Assembly (NCBI RefSeq): GCF_017874735.1
Contig: NZ_JAGGLV010000010.1
Location: 186,001-250,000 of the forward strand
DNA from: Paenibacillus silagei
GTDB lineage: Bacteria > Bacillota > Bacilli > Paenibacillales > Paenibacillaceae
Direction of reading: 5' to 3'
Length of the DNA stretch: 64,000 nt
Shown here: positions 33,663 to 42,880 of the stretch, piece after piece
Numbering within the stretch: position 1 is the stretch's first letter
Layout: the number at the start of each line of letters is the position of its first letter
Notes under the pieces: model-generated
What the model saw: only the letters and a program-made list of their open reading frames with translations
What the model was told of the DNA's origin: nothing
Databases searched by the model: none
Position numbers and translations under genes: made by a program

Positions 33663-35012
33663 ATGTTGAAATGGAAGCGTTCTCTTTCGGTCCTGGCGAT
33701 GACAGCGATATTAGGTACACTGGCTGCCTGCGGCGGCGGAGGGAATAAAGTAAACAATGCAGGAGGGGCTACAGAAGCACCTGCCAGCACCAATGCTGCT
33801 GCGACGGCTGCTGCAACTGATGCACCAAGCACCAATGAGCCGGTCAAGCTGCGGATTATGTGGTGGGGCTCCCAGCCGCGTCACGAAGCTACCCTGGCGG
33901 CCCTGGAATTGTACACGAAGAATAATCCGAACGTAACCTTCGAGCCGGAGTATTCCGGTATGGACGGTTATCTGGACAAATTATCCACGCAGGCTGCGGC
34001 CAACAACGCACCTGATGTTGTTCAGCTTGACCCGGGCTGGATGCCGGACTGGATGGCCCGCCAGCAGCTGGCCGACCTGGCTCCTGAGGTGGATGTAAGC
34101 AAATTCGACGCGAAGCTGCTGTCAGGCGGCCAATTGGACGGCAAGCAGTATGCCGTTCCGCTCGGCTCGGTGGCCTTCGGTATGGTATATGATAAAGCCG
34201 CTATGGATAAGCTGGGCATTGCGAATCCGGCTAACGGCTGGACCTGGGATGAGTTCTTCGCCCTGGCGAAGGAATCCAAGTCCAAGCTGCCGAAGGGACA
34301 GTATTTCACCCTCGACTATGCAGGTAACTATTTCATGTACTCGGCGTATCAGTATGCCAGAGGCAAAGGGCAGGTTATCACAGATGACGGTCACTTCAAC
34401 GTGGATGAAGCCACTTATCTGGACTGGACCCGCAAGTTCGAAGAGCTCCGCAAGGAAGGGCTTGTTCCTCCGGCGGATGTGAATGCCTCCGATAAGGAGA
34501 ATGATCCGCAAATGGATCTGCTCGCAGCAGGCAAGGTGCTGTTCCGTTACAGCTTCTCCAACAATCTGGGAACCTGGGACAGCATTAAGCCGGGAGCCTA
34601 CGCACTTGTAACCATGCCGCGTGCCGAAGAGGCCGGAGGCTGGCTGAAGCCGTCGATGTACATGGCGGTCTCCAAGAACTCCAAGCATGCTGAAGAAGCC
34701 AAGAAATTCATCAACTGGTTCGTGAATGATGCTGAGGCTGCCCAAATCACCAAGACCTTCCGCGGCCTCCCGGCCAATAAGGATAACGCCGCTCTGCTGG
34801 AAGCTAATATGAGCGATCTGGATAAGGTAGGCTTGGCTCTGCTCCGTGCTACGGAGCCGGATGGCCAGACCTGGTCGGCCGGAGCCGGCGGCTGGACGAA
34901 CTTCGTGGATAAAGACTGGGTACTGGTCCGTGACCAGCTCAGCTTCGGTAAATCCACACCGGAAGAGGCGTTCAAGCAGCTGAAGGAAGCCTCGCTATCC
35001 TACGAGAAATAA
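33663..35012 (+). CDS. Sugar ABC transporter substrate-binding lipoprotein
   Basis: 449 residues from the ATG at 33663 (AGGAGGG upstream). A lipoprotein signal ends in the lipobox LAAC with Cys23, followed by a Gly/Asn/Ala/Thr-rich linker. The mature part is a family 1 solute-binding protein: LRIMWWGSQPRHEATLAAL, YSGMDGYLDKLSTQAA, APDVVQLDPGWMPDWMA, YDKAAMDKLGI, NGWTWDEFFALAKES. It captures an oligosaccharide outside the membrane for the two permeases that follow. It has its own terminator, so it can be expressed more than the permeases. Confidence 0.94.
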   Translation: MLKWKRSLSVLAMTAILGTLAACGGGGNKVNNAGGATEAPASTNAAATAAATDAPSTNEPVKLRIMWWGSQPRHEATLAALELYTKNNPNVTFEPEYSGMDGYLDKLSTQAAANNAPDVVQLDPGWMPDWMARQQLADLAPEVDVSKFDAKLLSGGQLDGKQYAVPLGSVAFGMVYDKAAMDKLGIANPANGWTWDEFFALAKESKSKLPKGQYFTLDYAGNYFMYSAYQYARGKGQVITDDGHFNVDEATYLDWTRKFEELRKEGLVPPADVNASDKENDPQMDLLAAGKVLFRYSFSNNLGTWDSIKPGAYALVTMPRAEEAGGWLKPSMYMAVSKNSKHAEEAKKFINWFVNDAEAAQITKTFRGLPANKDNAALLEANMSDLDKVGLALLRATEPDGQTWSAGAGGWTNFVDKDWVLVRDQLSFGKSTPEEAFKQLKEASLSYEK

Positions 35013-35024
35013 GGTATGAACTGT

Positions 35025-35058
35025 AAGCCCGGGACAGCAATGTTCCGGGCTTTATCTT
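35025..35058 (+). terminator. Terminator after binding-protein gene
   Basis: AAGCCCGGGA pairs with TCCGGGCTT, followed by TATCTTTTT. It separates the binding protein from the permease genes. Confidence 0.88.
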
Positions 35059-35093
35059 TTTAAAAGATAAGAATGTACGAATTAATCGTTATA

Positions 35094-35148
35094 TTTTGAA
35101 AGAATTCGAGCATTGCCCTCCTTTAGCCAAAGTGCGGGCCAATACTAT
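35094..35148 (+). promoter_or_regulatory. Promoter with shared motif, permease genes
   Basis: GAATTCGAGCATTGCCCTCC, starting at 35102 and preceded by TTTTGAAA, is followed after 20 bases by TACTAT (35143-35148). It differs from the copy at 33570 at two positions of 21. The repeat suggests a common activator. Confidence 0.7.
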
Positions 35149-35187
35149 ACTTAAGCTATACAAATTGACCACAAGAGGTGACCACAG

Positions 35188-36150
35188 ATGAACCGCTCCA
35201 CAACCACTTTAGCCCAAGCCTCGCCAGCGCCGAAAAAAAGCTCCTATTTCAAAAGCCGGTGGAACGCTCCGCTTGCAGGCTATTTGTTTATTTCGCCCTG
35301 GCTGATCGGGTTCCTGGTACTGACGGCGTATCCGTTGTTCTTATCCCTGTATTATTCGTTTACCGACTACACCCTGATGCAGCCGATGAAATGGATCGGG
35401 TCCCGCAATTACGAACGGATTTTCACCGCAGACCCCAAATTCATTCAATCCGCCAAAGTCACAGTCATGTATGTGCTGGCCTCCGTGCCCCTTAAGCTGA
35501 TTGCGGCCCTGCTCGTGGCCATGGTACTCAGCAGAGCGGTCAGAGGGATCAGCGTCTACCGCACAGCGATCTATTTCCCTTCTCTAATCGGAGGCAGTAT
35601 CGGGGTATCGCTGCTCTGGCGTAACATCTTCGGGGTAGACGGGATTTTTAACAAGCTGATTGCCGTCTTCGGCATCGAAGGGAAAAGCTGGATTACCAAC
35701 CCGGACACCGCGCTTAGCACACTGATTCTGCTCACGGTCTGGCAATTCGGCTCCACCATGGTTATCTTCCTGGCAGGGCTGAAGCAGATTCCCAATGACT
35801 TGTATGAAGCTTCCTCGGTAGACGGGGCGAACAGGTTCATTCAATTCTTCCGCATTACACTGCCTATGCTGTCGCCGATTCTCTACTTCAACCTGATTAT
35901 GGCCGTGATCAACGCCTTCCAAATGTTCACCTCGGCCTTCGTGATTACGAATGGCGGACCGATGAACGCTACATATGTATATGCCATGTATTTGTACGAA
36001 CGGGCCTTCAGCCGGTACGAGCTGGGCTACGCTTCTGCATTGGCCTGGATTATGCTGGTCGCCATTGTGGCCGCAACACTTCTGATCTCTTACACCTCGA
36101 AGTACTGGGTATTCTATGAGACTGACACTGGAGGGAAAAAACGCAAATGA
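35188..36150 (+). CDS. Sugar ABC transporter permease (MalF/UgpA type)
   Basis: 320 residues with six membrane helices. It opens with a cytoplasmic tail, then PLAGYLFISPWLIGFLVLTA. The EAA loop that contacts the ATPase is YEASSVDGANRFIQFFRITL. Helices 5 and 6 are followed by a basic C-terminus (GGKKRK). The ATG has AAGAGGTG upstream. It pairs with the next gene, overlapping it by 4 bases. No ATPase gene is present; in Firmicutes a shared MsmX-type ATPase encoded elsewhere commonly serves such systems. Confidence 0.95.
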   Translation: MNRSTTTLAQASPAPKKSSYFKSRWNAPLAGYLFISPWLIGFLVLTAYPLFLSLYYSFTDYTLMQPMKWIGSRNYERIFTADPKFIQSAKVTVMYVLASVPLKLIAALLVAMVLSRAVRGISVYRTAIYFPSLIGGSIGVSLLWRNIFGVDGIFNKLIAVFGIEGKSWITNPDTALSTLILLTVWQFGSTMVIFLAGLKQIPNDLYEASSVDGANRFIQFFRITLPMLSPILYFNLIMAVINAFQMFTSAFVITNGGPMNATYVYAMYLYERAFSRYELGYASALAWIMLVAIVAATLLISYTSKYWVFYETDTGGKKRK

Positions 36151-36992
36151 CAACTTTGAATTGGAAGCCTGCACTCCGGCATGTGTTCATGATTCTCTTC
36201 AGCTTCCTCATGGTCTATCCGATTGTCTGGTGGATCGGAGCCTCGCTGAAGGACAGCACCGAGCTGAGTTCACCGGGAATCTTCCCGTCCGTTCCGCAAT
36301 GGGAGAACTTCACCAAAGGCTGGAACTCGGTGCCCGGACATACATTCACTGATTTCTACCTTAACACCTTCTGGCTGGAAATTATGGTGCTGATCGCAAC
36401 GCTTCTATCTACTACACTGGTTGCTTTCGGATTCGCCAGACTGGATTTTCCGCTGAAGAAATTCTGGTTCTCGATTCTGATGCTGACGCTGATGATGCCG
36501 GGCCAGGTGCTGATTATTCCCCAGTATGCCTTGTTCCATCAGCTGGGCTGGGTGAACACGTATTTGCCGTTTGTCGTTCCCCATTTGCTGGCGGGCGGGG
36601 CCGGCGGAAGCTTCTTCGTCTTCCTGCTGATCCAGTTCATCCGCGGCGTGCCCAAGGAGCTGGACGAATCGGCCAAAATCGACGGCTGCTCCTGGTTCGG
36701 GATTTTCTGGAGAGTGGTCATGCCGCTCGCCTTCCCGGCGGTCGTTACGGTGACGATCTTCTGCTTCCTGTGGAACTGGGATGACTTCCTGGGACACCTC
36801 CTGTACATCAACACGGTAGACAAATACACGGTGGGACTTGCGCTGCGCATGATTAATGACTCCCAGTCTGCAGCCGAGTGGGGCCAGCTTCTGGCCATGT
36901 CGCTTGTCTCTATTGTTCCGGCAACGCTTGTGTTCACCTTCCTGCAAAAGTATTTCGTGGACGGGATTGCGACAACAGGAATAAAGGGATAA
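36147..36992 (+). CDS. Sugar ABC transporter permease (MalG/UgpE type)
   Basis: 281 residues, six helices, ATGA overlap with the first permease. The EAA loop is ELDESAKIDGCSWFGIFWRV and MPLAFPAVVT. The C-terminus QKYFVDGIATTGIKG is the usual end of this family. It forms the channel with the preceding permease. The gap after it holds a palindromic CCTTTTAAAGG near 37020 and a terminator. Confidence 0.95.
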   Translation: MTTLNWKPALRHVFMILFSFLMVYPIVWWIGASLKDSTELSSPGIFPSVPQWENFTKGWNSVPGHTFTDFYLNTFWLEIMVLIATLLSTTLVAFGFARLDFPLKKFWFSILMLTLMMPGQVLIIPQYALFHQLGWVNTYLPFVVPHLLAGGAGGSFFVFLLIQFIRGVPKELDESAKIDGCSWFGIFWRVVMPLAFPAVVTVTIFCFLWNWDDFLGHLLYINTVDKYTVGLALRMINDSQSAAEWGQLLAMSLVSIVPATLVFTFLQKYFVDGIATTGIKG

Positions 36993-37115
36993 GATGCAAG
37001 TGGAAACGACTTTGCCGTCCTTTTAAAGGGCGGTACCGTTTCAGCGAGAAATAGAAGGATAAGTTATCGTGTGAAACAGATAAATTCTTATATTTTTAAA
37101 AAACATCCGTCCGAT

Positions 37116-37155
37116 AACGGTAAAGCGCCTGAGCCTTATTCGACGCTTTACCGTT
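37116..37155 (+). terminator. Terminator after permease operon
   Basis: AACGGTAAAGCG pairs perfectly with CGCTTTACCGTT across a 16-base loop and is followed by TATTT. Confidence 0.88.
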
Positions 37156-37192
37156 TATTTCGTATGAAGCGGAGGCGAAGGAAGGGGATCGC

Positions 37193-38956
37193 TTGACCAA
37201 TCCTTTTAAAAAGTACAGGATCGACCGTCTGTTTTTTCACAGCTTTGCCATTATAATTATTCTGGTGATAGCGGTAACGGCTTGGACCAGCTACAGCAAC
37301 TCCTCCAAGGCTCTTGTACAGACCACCTCCCATTATCAGCAGCGGCTGCTGGATGAGTTGAACAATGAGATTACCACCCGGCTCGATATGATTGAGCAGA
37401 TCTCACTGTCCACCTCCCGGGACAACGAGCTGACGACCTTTCTGCTGAACAGGCAGGATGATTTCGAGCGGTACCGCAAGCGTGTAAGCGTTGAGAGTGC
37501 GCTTGGCAATTTGACCTATGCCATTCCGTTGATTCAGGGGATTGACCTGTATATGGATGAGCCGATGCCGAGCGACGGCCAGAGCTATATCCAATTCCGG
37601 AATATTCGCGATCTGGATAAGCAGTCCTGGGCCAGGAATCTGGTGAAAAGCGATTTCGCCTGGTCGGGAGAACATTCCATTCCCAGTGTGCAGGGAGACA
37701 TTCCGGTGCTTAGCTTCGCCCGGAAAATCATGAACGAGAACGACTATCTCGGTGTGCTTGTCGTTCATATTAAAGCCAGGGAAATCCGTGCGCTGCTGAC
37801 CGGCAACTCCTCCGGGTCGAACCGGATCATGGCGGACAGCGCCGGCAAGCAGATTCTGAGTATCGGGGAGACGCTGGAGCAGAGCGAGTGGTCGAAATGG
37901 ATCGACCTCAAGAGCAACAAATCCGGCTATGTCCACATTCCCGGCGATAAGGATACCGGCAATACGCTGCTGGTCTACTCCAGAATGGGTAATTCCATCT
38001 GGACGCTGATTGAGTTCACCTCCTGGAAGCAGATTACGGCAAGCAGTCTGGAGCTGGCGGAATGGATCGGGCTGATCGGAATTGGAGCGATTCTGCTGGT
38101 CCTGCTATTGACGCACTATCTGAGCAGGCAATTCTCCAAGCCCATTAAGCAGCTTGTAAGCGCTATGAGAATATATTCAGTCGGCGGGCACAAGGAGGAG
38201 CTGCCAAGCGACTACGAGAATGAATTCGGTTATTTATTCTCCGGCTACCGCAAGCAGACCGAGCGTATCGAGGAGCTGTACCTGTCGCTGGAGCGGCGGT
38301 ACGAGCAGCAGCGCAAAGCGGAGATTGAGGCCTTGCAGGCCAATATCAATCCCCATTTTCTCTACAATATGCTGGACCAGCTCAACTGGATGGCGATTGA
38401 GGCCGGACAGGATGAGCTGAGCCGGATTCTGGAGCTGATGGGCCAGATGTTCAGGATCGGCTTATCCAACGGGGCAAGCTTCATTATGGTATCGGAGGAA
38501 TTGCAGCATATCCAGTGTTATCTCGAAATCCAGCAGCTCCGCTGGGGCGACGGCCTGGAGTACACGATCGAGGTGGAACCGGGGCTTCAGGAGGCTTATC
38601 TTCCCAAGCTCACCCTGCAGCCGTTCGTGGAGAATTCCATTGTACACGGCTTCAATAAGCAGCGCAGCGGCCATGTCTCGATCTCCTTAACTAAGGTAGA
38701 GGAGACGCTGCAGATTATAATTGATGATAACGGGGCAGGCCTGAAGCAGCCGGAGGCGCGGACGCACAGGCGGCATACCGGCGGCTATGGCATACGGAAT
38801 GTGAGAGAGCGGATTGCCGGATATTTCGGAAATGACTACGGGGTTACACTGAGTGAACGTGAAGAGGGAGGGACCCGGGTAGAGATTGTTCTGCCGCTGC
38901 TCACAGAGGCTCCGGCACAGATACTGACTGCTTCTCTCGCTGCGAAGGAAGGCTGA
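37193..38956 (+). CDS. YesM-type sensor histidine kinase
   Basis: 587 residues, TTG start at 37193 with GGAAGGGG upstream. Membrane helices near 15-38 and 282-305 bracket a dCache-like extracellular sensor; then HAMP (QFSKPIKQLVSAM), His_kinase domain with NINPHFLYNMLDQLNWMAIE and an ATPase domain (LQPFVENSIVHGFN, DNGAGL, GGYGIRNVRERIAGYFG). Such kinases detect a sugar or transporter state at the cell surface and phosphorylate the YesN-type regulator encoded next (40 bases downstream). Its place after the ABC transporter suggests that it controls that uptake system. Confidence 0.95.
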   Translation: MTNPFKKYRIDRLFFHSFAIIIILVIAVTAWTSYSNSSKALVQTTSHYQQRLLDELNNEITTRLDMIEQISLSTSRDNELTTFLLNRQDDFERYRKRVSVESALGNLTYAIPLIQGIDLYMDEPMPSDGQSYIQFRNIRDLDKQSWARNLVKSDFAWSGEHSIPSVQGDIPVLSFARKIMNENDYLGVLVVHIKAREIRALLTGNSSGSNRIMADSAGKQILSIGETLEQSEWSKWIDLKSNKSGYVHIPGDKDTGNTLLVYSRMGNSIWTLIEFTSWKQITASSLELAEWIGLIGIGAILLVLLLTHYLSRQFSKPIKQLVSAMRIYSVGGHKEELPSDYENEFGYLFSGYRKQTERIEELYLSLERRYEQQRKAEIEALQANINPHFLYNMLDQLNWMAIEAGQDELSRILELMGQMFRIGLSNGASFIMVSEELQHIQCYLEIQQLRWGDGLEYTIEVEPGLQEAYLPKLTLQPFVENSIVHGFNKQRSGHVSISLTKVEETLQIIIDDNGAGLKQPEARTHRRHTGGYGIRNVRERIAGYFGNDYGVTLSEREEGGTRVEIVLPLLTEAPAQILTASLAAKEG

Positions 38957-38996
38957 GGACGGCTGCTGCGGGCCAGAGAAGTTTAAGGAGGCAGAC

Positions 38997-40604
38997 ATGA
39001 TGTGGAAGATCGCTATTATTGACGATGAGCGCCAGGTACTTCAGGGGATGAAACGGGCGATTCCATGGGAGGAGCTGGGTGCGGAATGGGCCGGTGAGGC
39101 GCTGAACGGGGAGGACGGTCTGGCGATGATCCGGGCAACCAGCCCGGACATTGTAATCACAGATATCTATATGCCGGTGATGAGCGGCCTGGAGATGATG
39201 GAGCAATTAAGGAACGAGGGCTTCAAGGGCAAAATCATTATTCTAAGCGGTTATTCAGACTTCGAGCATGCCAGACAAGCCCTTCGGCTTCAGGTCAGTG
39301 ACTATGTCTCCAAGCCGATCAGTCTGCCTACGCTTAGAACGATCCTGCACAAGGTTATTGCAGAGCTGCTCAGAGAGCAGGAGAAGGTGATCAGACAAGG
39401 CGAGCTGGAGCTGAAAATGATGCTGTATGAGCCTTTTGTCGAGAAGGAATGGGTCCGGTCCGCTGCGGTCGGCACCCTGGAGCCTTCGTACCGGAACAAT
39501 TCCCATCTTCCGCCTTCGTATCATTACTGGCTGGAAGGCAGGCATGCAAGCATAGGGATCGAGCTGATCCGTGATGACCGGGCCAGCTCCTTCTCGGTCT
39601 CGGACTGGAATCTGCTGCGCTTCGCAGTCAGTAACATTGCCTGTGAGGTTACGCGCAAGCATTACGCTAATATGGAATACACCGAGCTGAACAGCTACCG
39701 GGCCTTGCTGATTATTCACCCCGAGGCAGAATGCACACAGCAGCTGGAGGAGCTGGGGACCCGGCTGGTCGACAGCATCCACTCGTATCTCAGGCTGGTA
39801 GTCCGCATAGGGATTGGAGGACTGAAGGATACATGGACGAAGATTCCAGAATCGACGGAGGAGGCGTTCCGCGCCATGGATCACGGAGCCTTACGGATCA
39901 GTCCGGCCTATGAGGTGTACTGCTACCGGGAGAGCCACAGCAGCGGGCAGGACCGTGGGGTGCTCTTCCCGGTGAAGTTCTCTTACAAGCTGGCCGCCGC
40001 GATGAAGGCTTCACAGGAGGCGGAGGCGCAGCAGCTTGTATACGGATACATTACCGAGCTGCAAGCGCAGCAAGGGGTCTCCGCCAGCTATGTGCAGATG
40101 CTCGGCAGCGAGCTATGGGGCATTATCACCTACTCCCTGTATGAGTCCGGATTCGTGCTCGATGATCTGTTCACCAATGACCAGATTGCCCAGGAGATCG
40201 GCAACCTGGCCATACCCGACCAGCTGGCAAGCTGGTTGTCCGCCAAAATCACAGCCATCTGTGCCAGCCGTCAATGGAAGGGCAGCAGTAAGCACCGGCA
40301 GGTCGTTGATTTCATGACGAACTACATTCATGAGCATTATGCCGAGGAGCTTACGCTGGCTGATCTGTCGGATAAAGTGTTCATCTCCCGGAATCATTTG
40401 TCGATTATTTTCAAGAACATTACCGGGGAGACCTTCAACAATTACCTGACCCGGGTACGGATTGAGAAGGCCAGGGAGCTGCTAATGGAACGCAATATGC
40501 TGGTCTATGAAGTGGCGGAGCGGGTTGGCTACAAGAACATTCCTTATTTCAGTACTCTATTTAAGAAGATCACCGGCATGAATCCCACGGAGCTGATCAA
40601 ATGA
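38997..40604 (+). CDS. YesN-type response regulator with AraC DNA-binding domain
   Basis: 535 residues; ATG 38997 or the adjacent ATG 39000, with AAGGAGG upstream. The receiver domain has IIDDERQVLQGMKR and phosphoacceptor Asp56 (DIVITDIYMPVMSG). A long middle region of unknown fold follows, then two AraC helix-turn-helix motifs (LADLSDKVFISRNHLSIIFK and VAERVGYKNIPYFSTLFKK). It probably activates the ABC transporter genes upstream through the repeated GAATTCG-type motif. Confidence 0.95.
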   Translation: MMWKIAIIDDERQVLQGMKRAIPWEELGAEWAGEALNGEDGLAMIRATSPDIVITDIYMPVMSGLEMMEQLRNEGFKGKIIILSGYSDFEHARQALRLQVSDYVSKPISLPTLRTILHKVIAELLREQEKVIRQGELELKMMLYEPFVEKEWVRSAAVGTLEPSYRNNSHLPPSYHYWLEGRHASIGIELIRDDRASSFSVSDWNLLRFAVSNIACEVTRKHYANMEYTELNSYRALLIIHPEAECTQQLEELGTRLVDSIHSYLRLVVRIGIGGLKDTWTKIPESTEEAFRAMDHGALRISPAYEVYCYRESHSSGQDRGVLFPVKFSYKLAAAMKASQEAEAQQLVYGYITELQAQQGVSASYVQMLGSELWGIITYSLYESGFVLDDLFTNDQIAQEIGNLAIPDQLASWLSAKITAICASRQWKGSSKHRQVVDFMTNYIHEHYAEELTLADLSDKVFISRNHLSIIFKNITGETFNNYLTRVRIEKARELLMERNMLVYEVAERVGYKNIPYFSTLFKKITGMNPTELIK

Positions 40605-40716
40605 TGACACATATAATCCGCTAGAGACAAGTATGATGATAGAAGCCGCAATGACGAAGCAGGAACTTGCGGCTGAGCTGCATCAACATCAATGTGACAT
40701 CGGGGAGGACAGGGGT

Positions 40717-41799
40717 ATGCCCGTTAACTTCAGTATTATCGGCGGAGGGGGATTCCGCGCACAGTATTATTTACGAATTGCCCGGGTCTTGCCGGACCTG
40801 TTTCGGATCGGCGGCCTTGTAGTCAGGGACCGGGCCCAGGGACAGGCGATAGAAGCAGAGTGGGGCGTTCAGACATACCGTTCCCTTGACGAGCTGCTGC
40901 GGAGTGAGGACCCGGATTTTGCAGTGGTCTCTGTCGGCGGCGGGGCGGCAATGAACTATTTGTACCGGCTGGCAGAGATTGGCCTTCCGGCGCTGACAGA
41001 GACACCGCCTGCCTCCAGTCTGGAAGAGCTGGAGCAGCTGCATAAGGAGCTGACCGTGCACGGGGCCTGGGTACAGGTCGCAGAGCAGTACCCGTACCAT
41101 CCGGTCCAGGAGGCGCGGCTATCATTGATCCGCTCCGGCAGGCTGGGCAGAATCACCGAGACGACGGTCTCGGTATCTCATCTGTATCATGGGGCAGCCC
41201 TGATGCGCAGGATGCTCGGCATCGGGTTCGAGGAGGCGGTCATCCGGGGGATGCGGTTCGACTCCAGCTGGGTTGGCGGACCAACCCGCAGCGGTCCTCC
41301 GGTTGAAGACAAGCTGATTCCGCTGCAGAGGGATCTGGCCTGGCTGGATTTCGGAGACCGGCTGGGCATTTACGATTTCACCAAGGACCAGCACCGCTCC
41401 TGGACGCGCGCGAATCATCTTAGCGTGCGCGGAGAGCGCGGGGAGATCTTCGACAACCGGGTGCTGATCCAACAGGAGAATCTGGTGCCTCTGCAAATGG
41501 AACTGAAGCGCATCAACCGTGGAGAACAGGAGAATGCCGAAGGCTATTACCTCCAAGGGATAATTTGTGGAGAGCAATGGCTGTATAACAACCCATTCGC
41601 CCCGGCTCGGCTGTACGATGACGAGCTCGCCATTGCGTCCTGTCTGGACAAGATGGCCCTCTATGCGGCTGGCGGCCCCGGCTTCTACGGACTGGAGGAA
41701 GCCTCGCAGGATGTATACCTCGGCAAGCTGATTGAGAAGGCCATTGAGTCCGGCGAAGCCGTAAGAGCAGAGCGGATGTGCTGGGCGGAGGGGAAGTAG
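40717..41799 (+). CDS. Gfo/Idh/MocA-family oxidoreductase
   Basis: 360 residues from the ATG at 40717, which has GGGGAGGA 8 bases upstream; a longer in-frame ATG at 40633 would add 28 residues before the Rossmann fold and has no site. The NAD(P) motif is FSIIGGGGFRAQYYLRIARV; LPALTETPPASSLEELEQ corresponds to the family EKP-type motif, but with TETPP instead of EKP, so the usual catalytic Lys is missing. Probably acts on sugar derivatives, together with the nearby transporter. It is the last gene of the group; a possible oxidoreductase activity is inferred from fold only. Confidence 0.85.
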   Translation: MPVNFSIIGGGGFRAQYYLRIARVLPDLFRIGGLVVRDRAQGQAIEAEWGVQTYRSLDELLRSEDPDFAVVSVGGGAAMNYLYRLAEIGLPALTETPPASSLEELEQLHKELTVHGAWVQVAEQYPYHPVQEARLSLIRSGRLGRITETTVSVSHLYHGAALMRRMLGIGFEEAVIRGMRFDSSWVGGPTRSGPPVEDKLIPLQRDLAWLDFGDRLGIYDFTKDQHRSWTRANHLSVRGERGEIFDNRVLIQQENLVPLQMELKRINRGEQENAEGYYLQGIICGEQWLYNNPFAPARLYDDELAIASCLDKMALYAAGGPGFYGLEEASQDVYLGKLIEKAIESGEAVRAERMCWAEGK

Positions 41800-41994
41800 G
41801 GTTGTGGCGGGAGTGTAGCTGCTGGTTATGCTGCTCGCATTCTGGCCCGGCTTGAGCTATTGCTGTGGCTGAATGTGTTCTTGATCAAACTTTGTTTCGC
41901 TCAAACCCCGGCCTCATGCGGACATTGGCCCCGCCATTTTCGCAGTGGAAAGGCATTTATTTATGCGAAGTCACTGTATGAGTGGAGTATGTTA

Positions 41995-42079
41995 TTGACG
42001 GAGGGAGCAAGCCGGTACTATAATCTGAAAAACGGATGAAGCACATCCCGCACCCTGATTGATTGGGTGCGGGATTTTT
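41995..42079 (+). ncRNA. Promoter followed at once by a terminator: tiny RNA or attenuator
   Basis: TTGACG (41995-42000), an 18-base spacer and a perfect TATAAT (42019-42024) form the best promoter in this gap. About 15 bases after the expected start the perfect hairpin CCCGCACCC / GGGTGCGGG (42047-42073) and a T6 run follow. The product would be about 50 nt. It precedes the PD-(D/E)XK gene at 42200 and could regulate it by attenuation. The rest of 41800-42199 shows no gene. Confidence 0.5.
42047..42079 (+). terminator. Strong intrinsic terminator
   Basis: Nine perfect G-C-rich pairs, 9-base loop, then ATTTTTT. Confidence 0.95.
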
Positions 42080-42199
42080 TGTGCGTGAATATGCCTGTAA
42101 CTTTAGGTTCTGACGCCCCCGGAAGTGAGTGGAGACAGGTGGGATGATCAAGCTCAGTTTGCGGGGGGAGAGTTGATTTTATAGAGGAGGAAGAGAGAA

Positions 42200-42880
42200 A
42201 TGGGATTTGCTGAAGAGCATCAGAGATGGCTGGGATATCATAAGAAATGCAGGACGGGGGAACGTCTGGACCGGCTGGACCGGGGCCACCGGCATGGGGA
42301 GCAAATGTTTGTGGAGCGGGTATGGTGGCCGATTTTCGGGAAGTTGGATGATCTTCATCCGGAGTACGAGGTTGCCGATTGGCGGGGCAGGCCGTATTTT
42401 GTGGATTTTGTGTGGAAGCCTGGACAGGTTAAGTTCGCTATTGAGATCAAGGGATATGGGCCGCATGTTCAGAATACGGACCGGACCAGATACCGCCAAG
42501 AGCTGAACCGGGAGACGTATCTGCAGATTGCCGGATACCGCGTCATCGCCATCCCGTACGATGATCTGGAGTCTGCACCGGAGCAGACCATCTCCCTGCT
42601 GAAAGCTGTGCTAACCCCAAGTTTGTTGAAAACCAGTTCGGAGGGGAGCAGTCAATTTACGAGGATAGAGCGCGACATCTTGCGGATGGCGAGCCGGATG
42701 AATGGGATGATTCGGCCGGTGGATGTGGTGGAGGGGCTTGGAGTAAATCGGCGGACTGCGAGGAAATATATCAATATTCTATGTGAGAAAGGCAAATTTA
42801 AACCCGTTTTGGCGCAGGATAGTAGTCGAGTCTGCCGGTACGAGCTGATTCATAGTTTCATTGATTCAGAGATATGGTAG
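42200..42880 (+). CDS. PD-(D/E)XK nuclease-like protein with C-terminal HTH
   Basis: 226 residues, ATG after AGAGGAGGAAGAG. Residues 60-110 have the pattern of an endonuclease core: YFVDFVWKPGQ with Asp69, then FAIEIKGYGPH with Glu82 and Lys84, and a later Gln/Arg helix (RQELNRETYLQIAGYRVIAI). This is close to the Vsr/DUF559-like restriction fold. Residues about 155-205 look like a helix-turn-helix (MIRPVDVVEGLGVNRRTARK). A small nuclease joined to a winged helix suggests DNA targeting. I do not recognise the precise family; database titles for relatives vary. It is followed directly by the 51-bp array. Confidence 0.7.
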   Translation: MGFAEEHQRWLGYHKKCRTGERLDRLDRGHRHGEQMFVERVWWPIFGKLDDLHPEYEVADWRGRPYFVDFVWKPGQVKFAIEIKGYGPHVQNTDRTRYRQELNRETYLQIAGYRVIAIPYDDLESAPEQTISLLKAVLTPSLLKTSSEGSSQFTRIERDILRMASRMNGMIRPVDVVEGLGVNRRTARKYINILCEKGKFKPVLAQDSSRVCRYELIHSFIDSEIW

